From: Dicaeum eximium
Lineage: Eukaryota > Chordata > Aves > Passeriformes > Dicaeidae
Assembly: GCA_013396995.1 (NCBI GenBank)
Contig: VWZP01005794.1
Location: 1,933,355 to 1,997,354, forward strand
Direction of reading: 5' to 3'
Length of the DNA: 64,000 bases
Notes under the pieces: model-generated
Told to the model about the DNA's origin: nothing
What the model saw: the letters and a program-made list of their open reading frames with translations, nothing else
The model's database searches: none
Part shown: positions 1-12,376 of the stretch, one piece after another
How positions within the stretch are numbered: the first letter of the stretch is position 1
How the letters are laid out: each line of letters starts with the position of its first letter
Made by a program: the position numbers and the translations under genes

Positions 1-3000
1 AAGAAGAACTGGCTAGAGACACTGAGTTAAAACTTCCTATTTCCTACTCAGGGAATTTTAAAATACTCTGGAGAGCAATACTTTTAGAACTAGAGTACAC
101 CAATTGCCTGTATGACATGTTTAGTGTACATAGCTGATGTCCTATGCAAAACACTGCCAATTTTCTGTATAAATTCCCTAATACATGAGTGGGGATAATC
201 CTTTCTGAGACTGTGCTTAACAGCTCTGAGACCAGTGAGACATTCTCTCCAAGATCACACAACACCACAGGAACTCAAGTTCAGCACTGTGTTTGCAAAC
301 TTTTGATACACCATTTTGATCATGACTAAAGCACATGGTTGACTTTAAAAAGAAAAAAAGAATGTTTTATGTTTTTCAACTCTATCTACCAGAAACCAGG
401 ATCAAGTATGATTTGTCCATTCTTTTTTTGGGATAGCTTTTAACAGATTTTAAGCTTAAACCATTTAACAGAGCAGGAAATGCTGAGGGAGAATGCAGAA
501 ACAGGATGCATTTGTGGGAGTGAAGGGAGCAGTGGGAGTATAGGTATTGCCAACAAAAAACAGCTGGGAGAAACCCAGAGAGACAAGCACCAGTACCAAA
601 GGCAGCAACTGACAGCACTCAGAAAACAGGGAAAAGATGTATTCCACTGAGCCTTTTAAAGGGACAGGGTGTTTGCCATATTACTTATTTGGGGATTTTT
701 CTGTCATTTATTCAGTTTTCAATATGCAAATCCCTTCTGATGATATCTGATGTCATAAGAGTATGAAGGAATTATGTATGGAAGAAATCTGTTAGTAAAA
801 TGTATTTAATTAAGAGAAATTTCATTCTAATCAGGTAAATAAATTATTAATTAAAAGGTCTGCAATGTTCTGTCAGGGTCACTATATATTTCAATATTTT
901 TTCTTAAAAAGCTCTTCATACAGGCACAGAATCTACATTAGCTACTCACCTTAAAATTTCTTTGTCCTTCCAACATATTTTATGGCTTTGGAACTGAATA
1001 GTGCTCTATGATAAATCATTTTTAAACATTTTTGTGTTGCTATGTATATTTAATAGGTTGGGTTCAAGTGCTAGATAACATTATTGCTAATTTTCACGTC
1101 ACAGATTATGTAATTTTTATGTGGTAACAGAAAACTTTGCAACATGAAAGTCAACGGAAAGAATTTGAGGGTAACTATGGGTCACTTGTCTTCCTGAAAA
1201 AAACTGGGTCATGGCAGGTCAGAAGGACAAGTTATCCAGTACAGCAGCCTATACCTATTGGTTTCCTAACCAAAACAGCTAATACAGGAAATCCAGTTAA
1301 AAGCTAAAGAAAGGTAAGAGCTTCCAAAACTAGCAGACAGCAAGAGAACCCTTTACCAGTAACTCCAAGACAAGCATATAACTTTGCAGACTTTCCCTGG
1401 TGATACCAAAAAGGAATGATGGTCACAATGTCTCTAGAGAGGCTAAAAAAGTAAGCAACGGCACATAAATTAATAAAAAATTAATAGTTTCCTCAAATGA
1501 AAAAGCTGGACTCTGTCTTCCCTTTGTTGCATGGCCATGGCATATCTTTTCTCACCTGATGGAGAAAGAAACAAAAAAATAGTGCCTTATATTGGCACAG
1601 GTATGTACCAAGCCCTTTCTGGTGCAGAACTACTTTGCTGAAGGCGATCCACAAGCGATAGATCTTTTAACAGCAAACCAATAGATGGTGCTCTTCAGCT
1701 GTCTAATTATGTAACTCTGAGCTAAACACTCAGCTCACATGTCTGGATCTACTGCTGTAAGTGTCTATCAAAAAGGTGATCTAGACCACTCCATCACCTC
1801 ATGCTTTACTTTGCTATAGGCCTCTCACAAGGAGGGTGGTAATTAAGATAACAGCAGATCTATAAACAGGACAGAAAACATGCAAATTGAAATCCTACTA
1901 TTTTGAAATATATCTGAGTGTTTGGCTGGTGCATTTAGATAAGAAACACAAAATAGTATCTAGCTGTTACAGGAGTTATTCACTAACACAGAAACAAGAA
2001 GTGAGTTTTAGATGACTCCAGGTACTTGTGTCAAATTGTATGCCAAGATTATAGCAATTCATTAGTGCTGCTTCCAAATCACTCTCACATCCACATACAT
2101 TTTTATGGCCTTTCTCTATGATATTGAAATGATTTATAAGGAAGTCAGAGTAACCTTAAAGGTAATTTTAAATAGTATTAGGAAATTAATTTAGACTAAA
2201 AAGTATGAAGTGTAGTTCATTCTCCTGCATTGGCAAATACTGACAAAAATGTGAAGGATATTAATTTTGGGTTTAAATTGAAGCACAGTAAGAAAAAAAT
2301 CAGTATTTTAAGTTCAAAGAGAAAGAAACTTTTTTGAACAAAATTTGTTCAAAATTAGGATTCCACATTAAAAAAGTAATAATTGCATAATTATTCTTAG
2401 TATCATAATCACCTTTCATGCACTGTATAACAGTCTAAGATAATTTGATGATCTTGTAAAAATTATGGCCAAGCCACACTTACATGAAAAAGCCTGAGCT
2501 GGACCTATCTCTGCCCATGTGAATTGTCCAGCCTCACCTAACCTATAAATAATAATAAAAAACCCCAAACTTCCATCTCAAGGAGGATTCTTGGGAAAGA
2601 TTAAGATATTTTTAATAGGATGCTTTCCCTAAGTAATAGATTTATATTTCAAAACTGTGTTCAGCTAAAGTCTGGATTTCTAAGATACTGGAGATACTTC
2701 TTAATTTTATCTTTAGATCCAACCATGATTTAATTTTAAGTACCCTAAAACTTATGCAGATGTCTAAAGGGACATGTTTGGAAGTATTTTAAAAGTTATA
2801 TTCAATGTTCAGATTTTTGTAAATGTTCTAATAATTAACATTACAGGAGCCCTTCAGACCCAAACAATTTGGTGGGTTTGGAGATGGCCTCCACACACAG
2901 CAGAGGCAGTGCTATCCATCCTTCTGCTGTGCTCCCAAAAGTATTGTTTGTGGCATTTCAAGCAGTAGCTTACCAACTGAAAATAAACTTATTTTACATC

Positions 3001-4259
3001 TAAAACTCCTTATGTAACAGCAAATGAAGCAAATTATTCAAATTCACGAAGATTTCTTTCACCTATAGTCTAACTGATAATATTTATACTTCTTTTACAG
3101 ATTAAAAAGCCTTTTCTGTGTCCTTCACATTCCTTCTGCACTGATGTTCCTCTTTTAAAGCCTGTTGACACTTCTATTGATTCAAAGCAGAATTAAAAAT
3201 GCAATCACCTATATTAATTCAAGATCCAGAGCTATATAACTGCTCTCTAATTTAAAAAAAAAAAACAACAAAAAAACTCAAAACAAACAAAAAAATCCCC
3301 AAACAAATGAAGCTTGAATAGCTTTAGACCTTCTAACCATTTCATGTACATGAAATAAATAATATCTCTTAACTCTTTTAAAACCAATTCCATTAGGATG
3401 GACCATATGAGTGATTTTAAAAATAAGAAAAGGTAAACAAATCTTTTCTTCCTTAACAATTCATTGGAAAACAAACCAACGATCATCTATATAAACAGAA
3501 ATTAACTGAACATCTTATAGAAAGTTTAGAAACGTGTGATATGTAAGTAATATAAAAATATTACTATTATATAGGACTAAGATGTATAATCTATATAATT
3601 ACTATAACATATCTTATAAACATATTTTATAGATACATCAGATTACTTTCCTTCAGCATTTAGATTACACTTGTTCTTGCATCTCCATTGCTTTACTTAA
3701 AAAAACCACGTCCATCCTATTTTTACTGCAATCATGCTGGAACCTCTTCTAACCTTGCTGATATGTTTGGAGAGGGTAATCCAGACATATTGCATCATAC
3801 ACTAAAAACACTAAAGAATAATCAGTCTGAAATTGCTTTCTTAATTCTTGCTCTCTTTCTAGCTTTTACAGAGCTCATATATGTGTCCTTTTTCACTTAT
3901 TCTACAGCAAGTATTCCTTTAAGGGAAAAAACAATCCTAATTACCAGACTGTGCTAATGGAATACGTGACTACTAATACAGAATTAATGTCTAAAGCTGT
4001 TGACATGATGCCAGATACAATAAAAGGGAGCAATTAAAAAAAGTCACATTTTTAGATGATAACAACCCTAGACCATTAGTTTTAAGTATGGAACAACTTC
4101 CCATTTAAACACAGAGCTGATTTTAGCATATTACAGAATGCACTACATTTAGCATGGCTCTAATGTCGCTATGGTAACTGTTCTGGCTTAAATATAGCTG
4201 AATGTGTAGCTTCATTCCAGATTTTCCAATAATCCTTTAAGCATTTCTTTTGAAACTCC

Positions 4260-5250
4260 CCATAGCTTCTCCAGACTTTCATCAGTGACCCTGTGCTAAT
4301 CCTGCACTGGTATCATTGGTACCAGTACTGTTCATGGTGTGTTCATCCATGACATGGAGAATGGGATAAAGTGCACCCTCAGCTAGTTTGCTGATGGCGC
4401 CAAAATGTGTGGTGACATTGACACACCTGAGGAATAGGATGCCATCTAGAGGTACAGGACAAGCTCCAAAAGACAAAGTAGGCCCATGGAAAGCTCATGA
4501 GGGTCAAAAATGCCAAGTGTAAGGTGCTGCATCTGGGTCTGGACAGCCCCTCGTAACAATCCAGGCTGTGGGATGAACAGATCCAGAGCAGCCCTGCCAA
4601 GAAGGGCTTGGGACTGCTGGTGGATGAGAAGCTGGACCTGAGCTCCCATCATGTGGCCTGAAAGCCAAATGTGTCTTGGGCTGCATCAAAAACACCATAG
4701 CCAGCCGGGAAAAGGAGGGGATTCTGCCCCTCTGCTCTGCTCTGCTCTGGTGAGATCCCACATGGAGCACTACACTCAGCTCTGTGTCTCAGGAAAGACA
4801 TGGACCTGTTTGATTGAGTACAGACGAGGGCCACAAAAATGATAAAGCTTGAACACCTCTCATATGAGAAAAGGCTGAGAGAGTTATGGCTGTTCAGCCT
4901 GGAAAGAGAAGGCTCTGTGGAGATCTCAGTTCACCCTTTCAGTACTTAAAAGAGGTTTATAAGAAAGAGAGGAACAGATCTTTTTTTAGCAGAACCTGAT
5001 TTGATAGGACAAGGAGTAATGATCTTAAAGAGGGTAGATTTAGACCATATATAAAGAAGGCATTTTTTGACAGTGAGGGTGGAGAAACACTGGAAAAGGT
5101 TGTCCTGAGAGGTGGCTATGTCCAGGAACATTCAAGGTCAGGACTGAGCAACCTGATCCACTTAAAAATGTCCTTGATCACAGTAGAGGGGTACTACTAG
5201 AGGATCTTTTAAGGTTCCTTCCAACCCAAATTATATTATGATTCTATGAT
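4260..5250 (+). mobile_element. CR1 LINE, 5'-truncated 3' end
   Basis: The plus strand follows a CR1 ORF2 3' portion: a GTACCAGTACTGTTCATG segment of the reverse transcriptase, then TGGAGAATGGGATAAAGTGCACC, a CTGGTGAGATCCCACATGGA segment, and CATATGAGAAAAGGCTGAGAG. It ends in a 3' UTR with TTCCTTCCAACCCAAAT and the tail ATTCTATGAT at 5241-5250. The coding frame is broken by many stops. Truncation at the 5' end is the usual CR1 outcome. A (CTCTG)4 run lies inside it at about 4731-4750. The exact 5' boundary is uncertain by tens of bases. Confidence 0.88.
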
Positions 5251-5793
5251 CTTAGGAACACACAATAAATCCAGTTTTTAGTGATCAATGCTAAATAATG
5301 ATCTCCAACATACCGCAGAAAACAAGAAAAATATAGAGATTGAATTCTGGGAGAAAAACAAATCTTGTTACATGTCTGTTCCAATGTAAAGCTGTAATTG
5401 CATGAGATCAATGCAGAATGTTTCCAGTGCCTTCTGCTCATATTCTACTTCATCTATTACCAGAAATTAAAAGCACAGTTATGTTGTAAAGTGTCTAGTA
5501 GTCTCTTAAACAAAAGCAAATAGACATTATGTTTTGTAGCAAAATTGCATTAGTTCTTCCCCTTCAAGATTTCAGCTTCTGATCCTTAGAAGCCCTAAGA
5601 AAGCTTTGCATTGATGATTGTTGTGCATGTCTGTGCATGAGGGAGAGGCAAGGGGGTACTCACCCATTGTACTTCAGACATGAGCACTTAATTTGATACC
5701 AAGCTGCTTCACTGACTGCCATTACACTTTTGCTGATGTGGAAATGTTAGAGAGAGTCATCTTGTGATGATGCCTTTTTCTGGTCTTAAAAAA

Positions 5794-6180
5794 TTGAGCG
5801 CCAGACACGGTTAAGGGATAAGGGGTTTTTACCTCAGTGTTTTAATAAGGATCCTTCATTATTGGTGCACCACTTCGCCAAGGTGGAATGCACTGCAATG
5901 CACACACATGATAGACAGTGTATACAATGTATGGACCTTACAAATTAGCATATCTAACAAGGATGCCCCAATGGGAGGCCTGGATGAATGGTGTGATATT
6001 CCCCCATCTGTGGAATTCTCCCTGGATGGGCCAAAACTTTAGTTTACAGGATATGTTCTAGAGAGGACCTTGGTTTCCCAAGACAGCATGGGGTTTTCTG
6101 GCCTTGTACTACAAGTCCTTTAGGATGTTTGCTCTTCTGGCCTAACAGAATACTAGGGCTATGCTGAGTTATCAGACTTA
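5794..6180 (-). mobile_element. LTR-like block with primer-binding-site-like edge
   Basis: Read on the minus strand, the block contains CACCTTGGCGAAGTGGTGCA, then a CTTATTAAAACACTG segment like a poly(A) signal and R/U5 region, then CCGTGTC followed by TGGCGCTCAA (complement of 5794-5803). The last ten bases resemble a tRNA-Lys primer binding site. This suggests the 3' edge of a 5' LTR plus the first bases of an internal region that is otherwise lost. The family is unassigned and the upper boundary is approximate. Confidence 0.5.
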
Positions 6181-7228
6181 AGGAATTCCAAGTATGCATG
6201 CTAGGAATACTGAGGATACACAAAAGTTAAATAAAAGGTATGTAAAAGAAAAGGTGAAAAATCATCTTGGTATCAGTGACATAGATCTACATGTGCATTA
6301 AACCAAAGTTTTTACACAGTTGCCAAGTATAGTTACCACACATTGTTATTGACAGATTTTCAAAAGATCAGATGCTAGCTAGAACTTCACAATTATTAAT
6401 ATATTGTACTGTCTAGCCTGTTATGACATCAAAATAGTAGTGGGATTTCTTCCTATCTCTAGAAAGGCATTCTGAAGATAATAATCATCAGTCATCTGTG
6501 AGAAGATCTACATTTTTCTAGGCTAAATTTTATAGCAATGGTGCATATGTCAAGCACAAGATATTCTCAGAGATGAAAAGGATGAAAAACCTGCATATGT
6601 AGGCTGCAAAGAAATTATAATACAAACTGTTCCACAACTTAATCCATTCCCACAGGCAGAACTATCATCTTTTACTTTGTGCAGAGAATGTAGATTTAGT
6701 ATTACAATTATTAATCCCTAGTATTGCTAAGCAAACAGTTTTAATATCAGCTAACATGAGATAGTGATGCTTGCACACATGCATACATGTAGTAAGACTG
6801 AATTACAGCCTGTTTAGAATAAGATGTCATCTATTAGCTGTCTATATATTCTTGTTTTACTCAGGCTGACTTTTGCTCACTTCTTTCTTTGCTGCAGTAC
6901 AGTACCATAATAAGTCAATCAAGACAGAACTTTGAAAAATGTTCTCATACCAAGTTCAAATATGTAACATGAATTAAATGCTCACTGATAAGATACCATA
7001 CAAATATAACTCTGGCAGATACAGGAAAATAAGAGGAAGGATAAATATGTGTAAAGAAACAGAAGCAAATTAATTTTTTTCAGTTCTGGAAGGTGAAAGG
7101 GACCAAAAAAGGCATAAAAAATGGTCATTACTAACGGGTAGAAAATATCTTAAATATCCTCTGATATCTTTTCAGTTAGGCACCAAAAAAAGAAAAACAG
7201 GGAGTTCTTTAAAAGACCTCTGACTTAC

Positions 7229-7436
7229 CATATTGATGGTGCTTCTGTTCCACTGATCTCTAGGAAGTCATATCCTTCCTCTAACTGGAAGTCAGTAAAG
7301 ACCAAAGCAATGGTGTCTCCTGGTTCAGCCAATATGGTCCAGGTGCAATCAGCATTATTTTCATACTCAGAAGGGAAGTGTGGACTTGAAATAGTTCCAC
7401 TTGTCCCACGTAGTGTCCCTCCACAAGCTCCTTCAG
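7229..7436 (-). CDS. CSMD1: CSMD1 internal exon, first half of second CUB domain
   Basis: This exon follows the sushi exon at 19.6 kb in the minus-strand transcript. It encodes a split Ala, then EGACGGTLRGTS at the CUB start, the next CUB cysteine in NNADCTW, FTDFQLEEGYDFLEI, and ends at GTEAPSI plus two bases of a Trp codon. This is the N-terminal half of CUB2 with its first cysteine pair; the second half must come from the next exon, which I did not find. The acceptor is tttgtcag|CTGAAGG at 7436 and the donor ATATG|GTAAGTCA at 7229, a near-consensus site. The length is 208 bp, phase 1 to phase 2. The YENNADC and SGTEAPSIW wording separates it from my recollection of CSMD3, which differs there. 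CUB modules in this family mediate protein binding; CSMD1 has been linked to complement inhibition and synapse biology. Confidence 0.95.
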
Positions 7437-9128
7437 CTGACAAACAGAACATCAATTACTAATGAAGCTGCACTTCAAACAAGTGAAGCACCACCCTTGT
7501 TTCTGCCACAGCAAACCCAGCTCTTCTCTACCCACTGGGGACCCATAAATATATGCACACACAGAAACAAAATATTATCCAGGTGAATGGAATGGAATAT
7601 TGTCTGGCCTTTAAGCAGTAGAGGTTTTTGGTTTGGGTTTTCTGACTTTTTTCCTTTGTTGGTATCACTTCAGCACCAGGCCGAACAAGAAGGAAGATTA
7701 GCAGGGACACCTATTATGAGCTGATTTGGAGAACCTGGTTCTGTGAATGTGTGCACAGAAAAAGCCTAAAAAAGAACTGGGCACAAAATCACAGAAACAC
7801 AGTTAGACTCTTTGTGATACAAATTTTAAAATATTGAACAATTATTTTCTTTCATTTATTTCTTATAACAAAAAATACTGCAGAAAAAATATTCCTATAG
7901 ATTTAAACACTGTCCTAAATTAGGAAGCATTAATAACATCATACTATCCTTTCTCACTTTTTTTTTGTTCTCAATCAATCAGGAATGTTTACAGATGACA
8001 AATGAATTCAGAAGATTTTGTTGCCAGATGGACCTTCCAAGATTCATGAATTGCCAGTTAGTAATACATATTTTTAATGATTATTTACAATTTTTTAAAA
8101 TGAAAAGCATAGGAATTTTCTCCTAAATCTTGAATGTTATTTAATATTTTGCCAAAGGATTTAGCAAATGTCTTGTATTTTCCTTGCTCAGTAAGATTTC
8201 ACTGAAAGCTTTAAAAGCTTTCTGATTATCAGCAGTATTTGATATTAAAACATATAACTAAAAACCTCCAAGAAAATATGTCATCCATACAATTAATTGA
8301 CATTAGAAATTAAAAATTCATCAGGTGGCTTTTGCTGTTTGATAATGTGGTTATGAAAGCCAAAGCAATAGTAATAAAAATATTTCTGCATAGGAGAAGG
8401 ATTAGAAGAGAAGCATTTTATTTTTATCTTTTTTATCATCTTTACTTACTGCTACTATCATTAGGTATTATTTGCATACTATAAGTGCACGTGGAGATTC
8501 AAAAACACTTAGCTTGGCAAGGTGCATAACACAAGGAACTTATAGTCTAATTAGGATAATAACTGAATAGCTAATGAAGACAACAGAAAAGGGTAGGAGT
8601 AGAGCTGCTCTTCTCAATCATAACTGAAAGCCTGTCAGTGAAAGTTTGTTTTTAAGGAAGGTTTGAAGGAAAAAAGAATTTGTGATACAAAGGAAGAAGT
8701 ATACTGGGTCTGGACACTAGAAAAAGGAGACTTTTTAAAGGGGCTAAATAGCCAATAAGTGACTGAAATAAAAGGAAGAATTGCAAGAAAGGCAGGAACA
8801 GAATAATTTCTTTAGAGTTTAAGTAATGTAATAGAGCATTAATTTGACTAAAAAGAAGACAGAAAGGTGCTGAATGGCTCAAACAGGTATCTATCTTTAC
8901 TCTTCTATGTGCAAAGTAAATTTTGACATACACAAATGTAACCTAACCTTGGCTACCAAAGTCTTATTGATTTAATTTTTTGGCACACAAATTTTTCAGC
9001 ACACAAATTTTTCAGAAGAGGTCATGTCTTTTCAATAAATTTCATATCTTTCTTTCTAGACCCTGATATTTATAAGTGTTTGTTCTTTCTTAAAATGAAG
9101 GAATAGACCTAGAATAGATTGACTTTCC

Positions 9129-9139
9129 TTTTTTTTTNT

Positions 9140-9178
<39 letters not shown>
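9129..9178. repeat. Poly(T) tract with an ambiguous base
   Basis: A short T run is followed by N at 9138, then TAG and 37 consecutive T (9142-9178). The N is the only ambiguous base I noticed and probably marks a homopolymer sequencing or assembly problem, so the true length is uncertain. Confidence 0.95.
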
Positions 9179-9179
<1 letters not shown>

Positions 9180-9448
9180 TGAAATCAGGCCATTTCTGTG
9201 ATTTCTTCCTCAATTTCTGGCTTTTTGTACAGTGCATATTGAAAGATCCATTGTGCCACTGAGGAATGAAAGGGGGAAAGGAAGTGAAAATTAAAGAACC
9301 ATGGATAAAGCTGAGAATCCGAGTAAAATTTCCTGGTGCATAATACATTCAAAGATTAAAATAATTTGAAAGCTACTGTAAATCTAATAAATCAGAAAGG
9401 AGAATTAAGTTTTGTACTAAATGATATCTAAAATGATTTTTTTTCCTA

Positions 9449-9573
9449 GTGTTTCTGTGTGTGTGTGTGTTTTGGGGGTTTTTTGTTGTTGTTGTTGCAG
9501 TTTTGGTTTTTGTTTGTTTGTTTTTGGGGGTGGTTTTTTTGTTTATTGTTTGTTTTTGGTTTTTTTTTTTAAA
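9449..9573. repeat. T/G-rich low-complexity run
   Basis: A (GT)n stretch passes into GTT, TTTG and TTTTTGG units ending in ten T. It is simple-sequence DNA with no coding potential. Confidence 0.9.
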
Positions 9574-11711
9574 TAACTTTCTAGCACTTTATTTCAGATA
9601 ATCATCCAACCCCAAAAAGAAAAAACAAATTCATGTCATACATCCTGTAGCTGCACTTTTAAGTTTCAGTTTCTAACACATAAGAGTTCCACCTGTATTC
9701 TTGAATATAGTAAGTCTTCCAGCAAGCAGACTTTTCCCATGAAGGGTAACCAGCAATATGACCAAAATCCTAAATCAGCCATATCTCTTTGGTACTAGCT
9801 GCTGCTGTTAATTTTTTTTATGACAGCATCCTCAATTATACCATCTCCCACTGTAATTTAAAGTCAAATTTATACTGACTTTAGGTAACATACTAGTGGT
9901 AATTACAATACTCCTCACTGCTCCTGCTACAGAGCCCTTGAATAATATTTGAGCTTGAAAGCTCAGAATTTTGTAGTTTATTATTACTGTCAACCACATG
10001 CAAAAATCTAAATTTATACACTGTGCATTACCAATGAGAGCCAGAGGACCTCAGACTGCTAGAGCTATCTGTCCAAAGGGTGCACAGCCCTTTAATCTAT
10101 TCACAACACCTTTCTGAAGAGGTTTGCAAGAAGTCAAGCTAACGCAGAAAGAGAAAGAGAACATTAGTCAGCTAGGTAAGACCACAGAAACAGACTGAAC
10201 CAGGGAGTGTTTTCTCTCTGACAGATGTGGATATGCTTTGGGTATTTCCTTCATCACAAGGGGCACACAGGCTAAGGCATGCAGACTGTGAAGAGTAAAG
10301 CGTAATACTTTGCTTAGGTGAGTACAGGCAGACAGGATGTGGCAGGGCTGCTCAGAGGGTAGGACACAAACTGCCTGGGCTTACACAGCTGGTCCCCCAG
10401 CAAATTGGCCTCCTTGGACTGATTGTCATTTTTGGCCACGGCCTATGTCATGCTTTTGAGAGAGTTACTTTGAGAGAGGTGCTCAGGAATCTTAGCGCAT
10501 CACTGTGCTTGCAGTAATTTGATAGCAAATAGTGCCTGAGGCTTCATGAATTCAAACTCTATGTGATTTACAAATTGCATCTTAAAATGGGCAAGTAATT
10601 AATTCCAAACACTTATGGTTATTTTCAAGTTGTAAGCAACTGCACAAAGTGCTGTTTGTATCAGCATAAATGACTACTTGAAGTATAAAGCTACAAACAT
10701 TTGGATCTCTCAGTAGTCGGGAATTAAGTGCTCTGAATTTAGAGAATATGCATCTGATATAAAGTACACATGCAAAAACATATGGCTGGCACCACTTGAC
10801 AAAAAATATGTAGACTGTATGGATGTGTAGCTTAGATAAAACAGATAAACATATCCATCAAGTTTATGCAGGCAAAAAATGAAAAGTACCACTATGGAAA
10901 TCAATGAAAAACCTTTCATTTTTCTTCAAGCTAGAAAGAGTAATTTCACCAAAAATAATAATCTGACAATTTCAGTAAACTGTGTTTTGCATAAATGAAT
11001 CCTGCTACAAGTGAGATGCATGCCTTGATGAGTAGATAGCCAAGGATGAAGTAAGAACAAAGTCAGTATCTCAGAAAACTTCCTTTGAATTGGATTAGGA
11101 ACCTTTTTGAACATTCAATCATTTTTTACAGGACTTTTCTCTCATCACCACACAAATGCTTTCCAGAGTGCAATGTTCTGTATTCTATATGCATTTTTTA
11201 ATATACCACATAATAAAATATATAGGCAAATAAAATAACATTTATTGCATAATAAAAACAAAACAAAGCAAAAAACTAACCTAACCTTTCAAAATTTATT
11301 TAGAATCTTTCAAAATTAGCTTAGAATTTGAATATTTGAATTGGCTTTTCCACCTGAAGTTTATATTGAAAGCTCTTCATGTGGAAAATCACATTAATAC
11401 ACTACTCTTTGAACATAAGTGATAAAAATATAGTGCTAATTTGAAGTACAAAATTCATAGTAATAAAGCTTTTTCTTATTATGTCATTAGTAGTCATTTC
11501 CTTATCTATCACTAGCAATAGCATAGGTGCAGTTAAAAACTTGAGTGATATTTTATGTATCGTCATCAAATGACACATTGTCATTTTGAGTCCCATTTTA
11601 TAAGTCTTATCAATTAAAGAAAATTGCAGCCTTGGAGGGTTCTAAATGAACCACGGGCCTAAATTATTTAGCAAGCCTTATTAAAAGCTTCTCTGAAATA
11701 GTTCTTTCTTT

Positions 11712-12376
11712 ATCGAGGCTGGAGAGGACAGGCATGTAAAGAGACCTGGGTGTTTGTGTTAATGGCAAGTTGAACGTGAGTCAGCAGTGCCCTGGTAGCC
11801 AGGAGGGCCAGCAGTGTCCTGGGGAGCATCAGGACAGCATCACCAGCTGGGAAAGGGAGGGGATTGTCCCACTCTGCATAGCTCTGGAATGGCCCCACCT
11901 CAGGTACTGTGTGCAGTTCTGGATGTCTCAGTCTATGAAGGACACCAAACTACCAGAGTGTGTGCAGAGCTGGCCTTGGGGACAAGGCTTAGGAGGGGTG
12001 GCTGAGGTGCCTTGGCTCGCTCAGCCTGGAGGAGGCTGAGGGATGGCCTCAGGGCAGCCTGCAGCTCACTCCAGGCAGGCAGCAGGGAGGGACGTGCTGC
12101 TCTGTCTGGTGACCACCAACGGGACACAAGGGAACAGAATGAAGCTGCATCAGAGGAACATCAGACTGGACATGAAGAAAAGGTTCTTCACTGGGAGACC
12201 AGCCAGTCACTGGATGAGGCTCCCCAGGGAAATGGTCGTGGCACAGGCTTGTTGGAGTTCAAGGAGCATTGCAATGTTGCTCTTTCTTAGCCATTTGGTT
12301 TAATTTTAGGCCTTCAGGGGGTTGGAGTCAAGGATCCTTATGGCTCCCTTTCAACTTGAGACATTCTATGATTCTA
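11712..12376 (+). mobile_element. CR1 LINE 3' end with readable ORF2 C-terminus
   Basis: The plus strand reads as the C-terminal part of CR1 ORF2. Recognisable parts are an ATTCTATGATTCTA tail at 12363-12376 and, at about 12110-12300, a frame reading RMKLHQRNIRLDMKKRFFTG, then HWMRLPRE, the conserved end of the CR1 polymerase. An 86-codon open stretch (12043-12303) keeps this frame, but frameshifts separate it from upstream segments such as RYCVQFW near 11.9 kb. GC content is well above the flanking intron. Confidence 0.9.

Larger units (their letters stand above)
1..7228 (-). other. CSMD1: CSMD1 intron downstream of CUB2 exon (partial)
   Basis: This is intron sequence following the donor at 7227-7228 in transcript order. 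I looked for the second half of the CUB2 domain on the minus strand and did not see it, so the intron continues past the window edge. It carries a CR1 fragment at 4.26-5.25 kb and an LTR-like block at 5.80-6.18 kb. The stretches 1-4260, 5251-5790 and 6190-7228 are AT-rich, and the only notable feature is an A-rich run near 3251-3305. Confidence 0.85.

Noticed and set aside
4..18. Plus-strand KNWL reading, similar to a motif in the missing half of CSMD1 CUB2
   Set aside because: It is on the wrong strand, continues ETLS then stop, and has no splice sites; a coincidence.
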